A stretch of 64,000 bases of DNA from Trematomus loennbergii (Eukaryota; Chordata; Actinopteri; Perciformes; Nototheniidae). Numbering within the stretch: position 1 is the stretch's first letter; each line of letters opens with the position of its first letter. Location: NCBI GenBank assembly GCA_012861695.1, contig JAAOOA010000330.1:1001388-1065387 (forward strand), written 5' to 3'. Below the pieces are notes generated by a model. The model did no database searches and was not told the DNA's origin. It saw only the letters and a program-made list of their open reading frames with translations. A program made the translations under genes and the position numbers. Shown one piece after another: positions 24,546-34,273 of this stretch.

Positions 24546-24722
24546 TGGCGTAGCCCTCTAAGGCTATCGCTATTGGGTAATCCCCCTGCGCACCCGCGCA
24601 GCACTGAAACACTTGTAGTCCACGCCCGCCCGCAAGGTGGGCCCCACCCTCGGCTCCCTTCCGGTATAAATAGGAAGGAGGCCCGACAATCTGCTCCCAC
24701 ACAAAACAACTTTTTCTTCAGC
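24546..24722. repeat. DIRS inverted terminal repeat, left copy
   Basis: This is the reverse complement of 29914-30088 over most of its length. It includes a TATA-like tataaata at about 24664 and ctttttcttcagc at the inner edge. Confidence 0.8.
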
Positions 24723-24879
24723 TATTTTCTTCTGCGCCCCACTGGGTCCCCCCGGTACAAGAAGCACAGACACACCTGCTCAGATAATAACCCATGCCTA
24801 TTGCGCCATGCGAATGGCGCATCACAGTCCCTGGAATATAGCATAACATGAATATTTACCATGAGGGGACGAAGGCTGG

Positions 24880-25205
24880 GAATAATACATACCTGCCGCT
24901 GTGAGAAAGTAGAGACGAAGGTCACACTTTGCCCAGTGACAGAAGGAGGGGGATAGCAGCTCTCTGCGTGCAGACAGGCAGAAGAGCGCACAGCTGGGTC
25001 CCCAACATCACTCACTCTGACAAGACATTCCGTACGAAATGTGTCAGGGGAAAAAGGGGAACGTCCCTCTCATAAGAGGGAATACAGGCCATTCTCCGTG
25101 TGCCGAGGCAGGAGAGAGGCGCACAGCTGGATCCCTGACGTCACTCACTCTGACAGGACACTCAGCACAGGGTGTGTCAGAGAGGAATGGGAGACATCCC
25201 TCAAA
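24880..25205. repeat. Diverged tandem repeat of about 165 bp in the DIRS 3' region
   Basis: Two copies share gcgcacagctgg, tccc...acgtcactcactctgaca, gaca(t/c)t, gtgtcag and atccctc-type blocks. They occupy the place where a tyrosine recombinase would be expected in a complete DIRS copy. 25206-25560 has no recognisable domain. Confidence 0.6.
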
Positions 25206-25561
25206 TAAAATGGAATAAATGAACAGGGGAAGACCAAGATGCAGCAGGGCAAATGTCCACATAGCAGGACAGCTGAGATGAGACGTGGCTTCTTCCTCCG
25301 ACCTGTGAGGAGGGGGAAAGAAGCCAGCCAGGGTGATCACTCTTGACCTAAAAGAGTTTGTGATGACCTTAGCCTTAGGCATGAAGCCGGGTTAGCATAA
25401 CGGCTGTCCTCCCTGGCGATTGAGGTAGGCTGCCGTGGCCTGTTGGCTGGGCGAATCAACACATGTTTGATTGTACAGCAACGGGGCGAAGTGCTGGAAT
25501 ACTTCCCAACCCGGAGAACAGCTCCAGCACATTTACCCCTGACGCACGGGGTCGGTGCGTG

Positions 25562-27735
25562 GGCGAATGAACCACCTCTGGAGACCCCTCCTGTGGGGGA
25601 GACCCCGGGGAATCCCCACGTGATCAGCTGACGTCATGCTGAGCAGCTGTATCACGGAGAGGGCTGTCACCACGCTGTGGGATGTGACACGCTGGATAGG
25701 GAGCTGTCAGTTCCTCCACTCGCTGCAGCGAGAGCCGCACTCTGCTGGCTGAGTTTTATTCCACTCGCAGATAAATGAATGTCTGGGGGGAAGAGGACAA
25801 CTCTTCTTCAAATCCATTATGGAAACCAAGCTTTGACAGATGCGATACGAGATGTAACGTCTGTAAAGCGACTTCCTCCCTGGAGAGCCAAGAATAGCAG
25901 GTCGTCCAGATAAAACCACACTCTCTCATCCATCCTCTGTGTAGTGGCTCCAGCCTTCTATACACTTTGAAAAAATGCGAGGAGCCAGGGAACATCCGAA
26001 CGGCAGACGATTGTCTGGTCTGATATTTCCCTGAAAAGGAAACGCAGGAATTTCCTGAGTTTCGGGATGATGATAGGGTACATGGAAGTATATGTGCTTC
26101 CGGTTTATGGAAGTGAACCAGTCGTCCTGGTGAACACATTCCAGCACCTGTTTGATCGTCAGCATGGGAATACTGACAGATCAAGGTGGGTCTCACTCCC
26201 CCGTTGGAGAGGCTTCTCTGTGATATGCTGTAATGGTCGTCATGACCGTGCTCTGTAGGAGGCATATCTGGGACAGAGGAATGCCGCGAGCTATGCAGTT
26301 TATAACCAATAGGTTAAAACAGCAGGCTTCTGCAGCGAATGACCCACCTCTGGAGTCTCCTCCTGTGGGGGAGACCCATGGGGATCACCGCGTGACCAGC
26401 TGACGCCAATGCCGAGCAGCTGCGTCACGGAGAGGGCTGTGCGGGTTTAGACACGCCTGAGGAGATCTCGCTGCAGTTCCTCCACTCGCTGCCGCAAGAG
26501 CCGCGCTCTGCTGGCTGAGTTTAATTCCACTCCCAGATAAATGAATGTCTGAGAGGGGAGAGGGCAGCTCTTCTCCAAATTCATTATGAAACCCAGGCTT
26601 TGACAGATGCGATACGAGATGTAACGTCTGTAAAGCGACTTCCTCATGCTGGAGCGAGCCAGCAAATAGCAGGTCGTCCAGAGAAAAACCTCATTCTCAT
26701 CCCTCCTCTCTGTGTAGTGGCTCCAGCCTTCTTACACAAAATGCGAGGAGCCAGGGAACATCCGAACGGCAGACGATTGTCTGGTCTGATATTTCCCTGA
26801 AAAGAGAAACGCAGGAATTTCCTGAGTTTCGGGATGATGATAGGGTACATGGAAGTATATGTGCTTCCGGTTTATGGAAGTGAACCAGTCGTCCTGGTGA
26901 ACACATTCCAGCACCTGTTTGATCGTCAGCATGGGAATACTGACAGATCAAGGATGGGTCTCACTCCCCCGTTGGAGAGGCTTCTCTGTGATATGCTGTA
27001 ATGGTCGTCATGACCGTGCTCTGTAGGAGGCATATCTGGGACAGAGGAATGCCGCGAGCTATGCAGTTTATAACCAATAGGTTAAAACAGCAGGCTTCTG
27101 CAGCGAATGACCCACCTCTGGAGTCTCCTCCTGTGGGGGAGACCCATGGGGATCACCGCGTGACCAGCTGACGCCAATGCCGAGCAGCTGCGTCACGGAG
27201 AGGGCTGTGCGGGTTTAGACACGCCGGAGGAGATCTCGCTGCAGTTCCTCCACTCGCTGCCGCAAGAGCCGCGCTCTGCTGGCTGAGTTTAATTCCACTC
27301 CCAGATAAATGAATGTCTGAGAGGGGAGAGGGCAGCTCTTCTCCAAATTCATTATGAAACCCAGGCTTTGACAGATGCGATACGAGATGTAACGTCTGTA
27401 AAGCGACTTCCTCATGCTGGAGCGAGCCAGCAAATAGCAGGTCGTCCAGAGAAAAACCTCATTCTCATCCCTCCTCTGTGTAGTGGCTCCAGCCTTCTCT
27501 ACACAAAATGCGAGGAGCCAGGGAACATCCAAACAGCAGACGATTGTCTGGTCTGATATTCCCTGAAAAGAGAAACGCAGGAATTTCCTGTGTTTCGGGA
27601 TGATGGGTATGGAAGTATGCATCCTCCTTCAGGTAGAAGTGAACCAGTCGTCCTGGTGAACACATTCCAGCACCTGTTTGATCGTCAGCATGTGGAATAC
27701 TGACAGATCGAGGATGGTCTCACCCCCAGTCTTTT
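25562..27735 (-). repeat. Reverse-transcriptase segment in three tandem copies (about 770 bp each)
   Basis: Unit boundaries can be set at 25562, 26334 and 27104, each starting with cgaatgacccacctctggag (first copy slightly diverged). The landmark gtgtagtggctccagcctt recurs near 25939, 26712 and 27478, spacing about 770 bp. Copies 2 and 3 are almost identical, while copy 1 is more diverged, so the array grew in at least two steps. Confidence 0.9.
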
Positions 27736-28135
27736 TCCACTCCCCGTAAGACTGTTCCTGGGATGACAGGAGTGTTTCCTGTGTCCCATTGAACTGTGGG
27801 GGGGGGGGGAGGCGAACTGCAGGGTGTACCCTCTGCTGATCAGCCTGCTCATCCATCTGTCCATCAGACACACGCGCTACCACTCTGAGAAACACTCTGA
27901 GAGCGGGCGCACATGCTCGAGATGTGTTGTGGTCGTCATGGCGACGAGCCACGTCAGAGCCCTCGCCGCCGCAGCCCGTGAGGCAACCCAAGGTGGGCCT
28001 GGAGCAAAAGGGCTGTGAGGGAGCCTCCACACGCTGCGTTTCACTCCGGCTCTCATCATGAGGCGTGTACACGCTCAGGGGATGAGTGGAGGTGTGTGCC
28101 GTGACGTCCACATGAGGCGTCATAACTGCGCTCAT
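25707..28135 (-). pseudogene. DIRS-type reverse transcriptase, triplicated and frameshifted
   Basis: On the minus strand the segments encode DWFTSINRKHIYFHVPYHHP, then LPFGCSLAPRIF, and then FIYLGVELNSASRARLL, which line up with conserved blocks of DIRS reverse transcriptases (DWF...DAYFH, LPFGLSLAPR and FLGVELDS). The YLDD active-site block is not intact in any copy. A more upstream part (27685-27873) has SRGYTLQFASPPP, the usual lead-in. Frames change several times and the region is not translatable as one protein. Confidence 0.8.
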
Positions 28136-28487
28136 GGGCTTATTATGTGTGGAGGAGACGTATCTCGGACAGAGGAATGCCGCGAGCTCTGCGGTTCATT
28201 AACCGATAGGTTAAAACCAGCAGGCTTCTGCAGCGAGCCCTGCTGTCTACTAATCAACAGATTGGTGGCAGCTGGCTTAATTAGCGAACTCTGCAGTTTA
28301 TTAACCGATAGATTAAAAACTGCAGGCTCTTACACAGAGTGGGGGGTGAGAAAACACTTGATACTGATGACTCAGACAAAAAGTTGGAAAATGAACTCTC
28401 CTTTTATTTTCCACACAACCCCAACACGTCAAAAACGTCTCTGCTTCCTCGGAGGCTCTGGTGGAGCAGACCAAGAGCGGGAGTGCC

Positions 28488-29863
28488 TCACTCCCCGTTG
28501 ACCCACCGCTGGAAGACCCCTTTGTCTCTGGGGTGGCGGGGGAGCGGAGACGTGGGACGGAGCCCCTGCAGCCGCTGAAGGACCCTGACGCCGCGGCTGT
28601 GGGCGTCTCTCCGCCTGCCGCTGTGGCCGGGTCGGACGCTGCGGGCTGGGCGGGCGTGTGAGCCAGCTGACGTGCTGGCGGATGTCGTCCGCCTGTTCTG
28701 CAGCGACTTCATGGACTCCACCATGGCGTGGAACTGGGGTCCGAACAGCCCGTCCGGGCTGATTGGAGCGTCCAGAAGCACCTTCCTGGCCGTCTCTGTA
28801 AGTGACGCCTGCTGCAGCCAGAGGTGGCGCTGAATCTGCGTCACCCACGCGGCGATCCTCGCCTGGGAGACAGCGACGGACGCGCACAGTGTGAGCGCCG
28901 TGCTGGCCGCCTTGCCGATCTCCTCCGCTTCATCAGCGGCCAAGGTGGTGGACCGCTCCACCAGCGTCACCACCGAGTTTGAGAGCAGCGCGATGTTGTT
29001 CGCCGCCGCCGACGCCTGAAAGGCACACTGGTGCACCCGGTCGGCCTGGCGGGCGACATACTGGTCCCTGGGGGAGGCCAACGTAGGGCGCCGTCCGGCG
29101 ATCACGTTGGCCTGTCTCACCCCAAAAAACGCCGTCAGGCTCGGCTCCAAAGAAGGGGTGGCTGGGAAACCAGCATCTGTGAACCCCTCCACCTTGGTGA
29201 GGGGAACAAATGTGGCCACCGGAGCCTTCAGGGTCCTCGGGTTCGCCGCCGCCCCCTCCTGGTACCTCCTGATGGCGGGGAAGCGTGGCCAGACCGGGTC
29301 ACTCCTGACCGTCTGCACCCGCGAAAAAACTCCGGCCATATCGTCCGGAGCACACCTCTCCTGAGCTGGGGGAACGGGGAGACCTCTGCAGGCGGCCGCC
29401 TTGCATATGATCTCCGGTAGTTCCCCAGGATGCCACCTATCACCGGCAGCGCCGTGGTGACGGAGAAGGGGACCGCGTGCTCGTCCGCCAAGCCGGCACC
29501 CTGCTCCGACTCTGTCTCCCCCGTCTGGGGGAGAGGAGGGAGGGGAGAACCGTACGGTGAACCGTGGAGGGAGGCGGGGTAGGAGTCGTCCGACACCTGC
29601 CCGGCACTCGGCTCCAGGGACATGAGGCCGCCGTCCACGGGCTCGAAAGCCTGGACGGGCCAATCGTCCTCCTCGGCCGCAGCAGCGAGAGCGTCCGCTC
29701 TTCGCTTCCTGTCGTCCGCGGGGAGACGGGCACAGTGTGTGCATGCGACCTGCTGGCTGAGAGCCGCGTATGCGTGCTCTGGCCCCAGGCAGGATTCGCA
29801 CATCGTGTGCTGGTCGTAACCATAATGTATCCAGAGCCACATGAGGGACAATCTCTCACACAA
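28488..29863 (-). pseudogene. DIRS gag-like gene, frameshifted
   Basis: The N-terminal part (frame starting 29863) has GYDQHTMCESCLGPEHAYAA and a CTHC pair, a zinc-knuckle-like start seen in fish DIRS gag proteins. The C-terminal part (frame ending 28488) contains RHLWLQQ and VLLDAPISPDGLFGPQF, the conserved gag signature (RHLWL...LLDAPLSPSGLFG). The two halves are in different frames, so a shift occurs near 29230-29400. GC content is much higher than the surroundings. Confidence 0.75.
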
Positions 29864-29913
29864 TTGCTGCTCATGATTGCTCTGTTAATGAAAGTGTCTC
29901 TTGTGCTTCAGTA

Positions 29914-30088
29914 ACGGGGTGCTGAAGAAAAAGAGGGAGCAGATTGTCGGGCCTCCTTCCTATTTATACCGGAAGGGAGCCCGAGGGTGGGGCCCACCTT
30001 GCGGGCGGGCGTGGACTACAAGTGTTTCAGTGCTGCGCGGGTGCGCAGGGGGATTACCCAATAGCGATAGCCTTAGAGGGCGAAGCCA
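29914..30088. repeat. DIRS inverted terminal repeat, right copy
   Basis: Reverse complement of 24546-24722. On the minus strand it lies upstream of the gag-like gene and carries a TATA-like element, so it is the probable promoter side of the retrotransposon. Confidence 0.8.
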
Positions 30089-30950
30089 TATACGAAATAG
30101 AACGCACACACACACCTGGAAGGGGCGGTCTCTCCCTAACTCCCGCCAACAACATTGCCTAAATAACTTTACAAATGTACTAAACTGTGCACATCTGATA
30201 ACTGAAATAACTATTAACTTGGACACACTACAATATTATCATTAATATTTACATTAAAACATTCCTTTGACACTTATAACATTACTTTGCAAGGTAAGCA
30301 CAACCAAAATAAGTTTGTAAAAGCAGAATTTGAACACTGTTTCTGTGCTCCTACAATATTTGTGTATAATACCATACACCCTAAGCGTACACAATAGCGA
30401 TCGTTCACTGTTTCAACTGGCATGCTGTGGCATTTAACCTCATCACCACACCGCAAACAGACAGACACACACAAACACACAACACACACACACAAACACA
30501 CAAACACACACACAGGGTTGTCCGGCTGGACCGGCTCCGTTGGAGATCGCGGACGTTTACGCTGACTTGTGAGAAATCTTTCCATTTTCGATCTGTGTTC
30601 ACATACTGAGAATTATAACAACATTAGCCAAGTAACAGTTCGCGCTTTAACTTACAATGACCCCTGATAGATCTCGCGAGAATGTGTATAAATATATATA
30701 GATACATTTTCATAACAAAACAATGGGGTTGCTAAGCCGTTGCTAGGCCAATTGTTGGAGTTGCTATAGCAACTCCAAACTACCCCTGGCGCCGCCCGGT
30801 CTGCACATGAACGCACATACATTTCTTACATTAACTAACACTTAACTGTATTATATTAACGTAATAATTAGCAAAGAGACAATTCTATGGAAACTGTAAT
30901 TCAATAACATACCTAGATACTATGACTACTGTAGGTCCAAGATTGATATA

Positions 30951-31184
30951 ACACTACATACTGATATACACCTGAGCATCAGCAGGAGAGGACTCTTTAA
31001 AGTAGAGACACTACATACTGATATGAACCTGAACATCAGCAGGAGAGGACTCTTTAAAGGAGAGACACTACATACTGATATGAACCTGAACATCAGCAGG
31101 AGAGGACTCTTTAAAGTAGAGACACTACATACTGATATACACCTGAACATCAGCAGGAGAGGACTCTTTAAAGTAGAGACACTA
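30951..31184 (+). repeat. 57-bp minisatellite, right remnant (four units)
   Basis: Units carry the same gtagagacactacatactga ... ggagaggactctttaaa pattern as the main array. Two units read atatgaacctgaac instead of atatacacctgaac, which is closer to the parental transposon end. Confidence 0.95.
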
Positions 31185-31240
31185 AATACTAATATGCACC
31201 TGAAAATGAGCAGAATATGTCCTCATTCAATTATATTTGT
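31185..31240 (+). mobile_element. Right end of the outer transposon
   Basis: The last 57-bp-like unit grades into cacctgaaaatgagcagaat and atgtcctc, the terminal sequence that pairs roughly with the left end at 19919. It is the likely parent of the 57-bp unit. The following 31241-32727 has no gene or repeat I can support. Confidence 0.55.
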
Positions 31241-32727
31241 ATTTGATTTTGCACACTGATTCAGAAAATAAGATACTATTAAATCCACATTGTCCTCCAG
31301 GAGAGAGGAGGTTTTCTAATTAGTGTACATTTGCAATATCACTGCCATTCAAAGCACTTACCAAGGTTAGACAGTGAAAACATGTTGCATGAATGAAAAA
31401 AACACACATACGCAGGGCCAGTGAATGGGGGATATGTTCCCATGGACGCAGAATTGTATACTTGACCCATCAGGAAGAGATGAGCAACACACTGCTTTCA
31501 GTTATCCTCCACATAATTAGAGTTGGATTTCAAGCTTTTATCTCCAGAGGGACACAGCTGTAGAAACTGGCAACCGCATTCAGAGAAGAAAGACAGCAAG
31601 AGAGTACGGGACAGAGATCAATCTCAAGAAAAGCAGCAAATAAGAGGATGGAAGATGAAGGGTATTTGCCAAAATGAGATGGAAATAAGAAAGATAGAAA
31701 TAAAAGCAGAGGCAGGATCGTTTTAGTCCACCGAATGAGTCATGCTTCAAAACAGCTGGATAGCACTCGAGCTGGATAGAATTATATTCCACAGTGATGT
31801 TTTACATATATAATTAAAATACAGGTCTGTGAGATTGCAACTCAAGTGCATAGTGTTTTTTTGGTATCATGATTCATTGCATAAATGGCTGTTTTGTAAT
31901 GTTCTTTTCTGGGCATGTACGTGTACAAATATTCGAGGCTTAAAGATCGAAAACAATCGAAAATAAAGTGTGAAATATATTCTGTGTCTGTGTATATTTT
32001 TCAGTTGAATCAAATTAACGTTATCTCATTAATGATGAGCGCTTGCTTAAGTTGGTATTTATTTTAAGTTATAGTTCTTTTTTTTGCACTTCCTCTGTTT
32101 TTCGTGCTGAGATATGACGGAAAGTTCCCAACTAAATCGGTATTTTTACTAAAAAGACTGCAGTAAATTAATCAATTAAATTGGAATACACACTTTACTT
32201 GACTCACTTAAACCTGAAATTAACTTCAGATTAAATTCAAAATACATTTTTGCAAGGTCAAGGTATATAAATTGTGTTTCCCATCATTTACATTGAAATT
32301 ACTTTGAGAGTATTTGTTTAGGAGGCAGTATGGAGGCGAGGTCCGATAACAAAGACCACCAATTACATACATTTGAATGTGCATACTTACATGTGGATTA
32401 TTGAAGGACTTGAACAAATGTGAAACTAACCTGAATGTGTGGAAGTGCTGTGACATTTTCAGTAAGACACCTGACCTCTCTGAAAACCCATCTCACCACC
32501 TGCTGTCAGCGAAGATTTAAAAAGACACCATATTCGACTTCTGCTCCCTGAGAAAGGCTGAGCTGACATCTGTGAGATCAGGTGTGAAAATCCTGAGTGC
32601 ACTTTTTAGAAAAAGGAAAAAATAATGAACTTGCCTTCATCGGCTCACTGAAGGCTTCATGGAGTTCTTCACTCTCACCACTAGACGTTGCTGTTTCCTT
32701 GTTATTCGTCTCATGATGAACCTCCTT

Positions 32728-33114
32728 AAAGGTGGGGTAGGTAATTCACTTCAGAAACACTTTGTGTTATATTCCATGGAATGCTCTTACATCCCGATAG
32801 CAATGAATATATTAAATGCTTTGACAATAAATACATTAAAAAAATGTCATCTGTGGAAGCCGTAGTACTGTAAAAAGCACGACCAATCATTTTAGCCGGC
32901 CCGGCTAAAATAACTGGATGGCCTACCTGCCTGTCAGCCTTCCATCTGTGCACAAACTTATCTCGTGCCCTCATTGGTCATGTGCGCGTTCGTGTGTGTT
33001 GGAGGAGGGGCTCTGTAAGGAAGTCTGAAGGAAGGGGCAGATTTTCTCCGGTTGGGTATTTTCAAATTCTAGCGCACTCGAGCTGGTTTCTCCATTCTTA
33101 CCTACCCTACCTTT
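32728..33114. mobile_element. MITE with 17-bp inverted ends
   Basis: The ends aaaggtggggtaggtaa and ttacctaccctaccttt are near-perfect complements. No coding sequence is visible. 33115-33621 is AT-rich without a recognisable feature. Confidence 0.7.
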
Positions 33115-33621
33115 GACTAACATGACCATTATTACACACAGTGTGCTTTAAGGAGATCATGAACAATGGAATCAACACTTTTTACATTACAAATACTGAA
33201 AACAAATGTAAAAAAATGCTAACTAGAGACCAACATATGAATAAGTCTGGCATCAAAAAAGTAGCTGCTAACCTAGCACAGTGTTCAGAAAAAATCGATT
33301 TTTAATATAATTTAAACGTTTTTTTTATTTGAAGCTAAAAAAAGCAGAAATTTTTACAAAATTAGTATCAAATAATAAAACATAGATAGTAAATAAGAGG
33401 TTTGAAATGTAAAGCCAAAAAATAAGATGTGTGACGAATTAAAAGTGCTTTTTATGAATGTAAAATGGCATTACATGTATTTTTTTATCTGTTAAACATG
33501 TGAAGAAAAGGACTGATTCATACATGTGATTATATAACAAATCCATCAGTCTCAATCATTAAAGATGTTGCTGTGCTATATACAAATATTAAAATATCTT
33601 TATAAACACTATGTTTACAAG

Positions 33622-33815
33622 CAGGGCCGTCCCTGGCCAACATGAGGCCCCACGCAAAGTTATATGATGAGGCCCTCTGTTTTGCTAGTGAGCCTTGCAG
33701 CGGCGAAACCGTACCGCGCCACACTAATTACGGCACCCTCCGCAAGATGAGGCACCCTCCGCAAGGTGAGGCCCACGCAGTCTGCATGATCGGCCTGTAG
33801 GGAGGGACGGCCCTG
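33622..33815. mobile_element. hAT-like MITE (194 bp) with perfect 8-bp target duplication
   Basis: The ends are cagggccgtccctgg and its near complement ggagggacggccctg. Both sides carry tttacaag (33614-33621 and 33816-33823). It lies about 260 bp downstream of the stop codon of the RAB38-like gene, possibly in its 3' UTR. Confidence 0.9.
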
Positions 33816-34075
33816 TTTACAAGTACATTTTTGTATCATTTTAAAAACAAAGGGTTTCTCAACAGTGGAACAAATATCTGTCTCCATTTCTGTTATGAAA
33901 ATAGAATAATAACATTATCTTGTAATGATTTTTCTGAAATGTCCCAAACTGCTTAACTGTTTCCTCTCTGAAGAAGTGCTTTGTGAGGACAAAGGGAGAG
34001 AGTGGATGTATCTTTGTAACATAATAACCCTTCAACACAATAACATTCAGTCTCTTGCTCCAGAAAGTCCCTCCT

Positions 34076-34273
34076 TCAGTCGTTGTCTCTGGTGTTGATC
34101 GAGGAGCATCCCGAACAGCCGCTGAGTTTCTTCTCCTTGGCGTTGTAGTCGAAGTGTGGCAGAACCAGGACGCTGCCTTCAGGTTCAGTTTTCCCCGCCG
34201 AGGCTTTCTCATCCTCTGCTTTCATGATGCTCTTCACCAAACAAGTGACGGCGGCGTCAATGTTGGTGTTGTC
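34076..34273 (-). CDS. rab38: rab38-like exon 4
   Basis: It follows acceptor ctctgcag and encodes residues 159-223, DNTNIDAAVTCLVKSI at the start (alpha-5 helix) and the hypervariable tail with GCSGCSS. The stop is TGA at 34076-34078. Confidence 0.85.
   Translation of the reverse strand, partial: DNTNIDAAVTCLVKSIMKAEDEKASAGKTEPEGSVLVLPHFDYNAKEKKLSGCSGCSSINTRDND

Larger units (their letters stand above)
24546..30088 (-). mobile_element. Decayed DIRS-like retrotransposon with inverted terminal repeats
   Basis: Inverted ends of about 160-175 bp (24546-24722 and 29914-30088) share a block from ccctctaaggctatcgctat through to gcccgacaatctgctccc. DIRS elements have inverted rather than direct long repeats, a gag-like gene, a reverse transcriptase with RNase H, and a tyrosine recombinase. 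Here, on the minus strand, the order is gag-like (about 29863-28488) then reverse transcriptase (about 27900-25700). No recombinase domain is seen, so the copy is not autonomous. Both frames are broken and the reverse-transcriptase part is triplicated. Confidence 0.8.
24179..30797. mobile_element. Inverted-repeat DNA element hosting the DIRS insertion
   Basis: The left end gggcggcgccagg is matched by its complement at 30785-30797, and gtctgc lies on the outer side of each end (24170-24175 and 30799-30804). The matching flank suggests a target duplication, hAT-like if extended to eight bases with mismatches. The element's own sequence is limited to about 370 bp on the left and 700 bp on the right, because the middle is the DIRS-type copy. 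The right arm carries a CA-rich run at 30460-30512. Confidence 0.6.
23793..30950. mobile_element. Block of foreign DNA splitting the 57-bp array
   Basis: The array stops inside a unit at gtagagacactac (23780-23792) and resumes at acactac (about 30951), so about 7.2 kb has been inserted between them. The shared heptamer acactac could be a target duplication but could equally be just the unit sequence. The outer flanks (23824-24178 and 30798-30950) contain nothing I can name. Confidence 0.55.

Noticed and set aside
28488..29840. A 450-residue cellular protein gene
   Set aside because: The C-terminal half carries DIRS gag signatures and lies between the element's inverted repeats.
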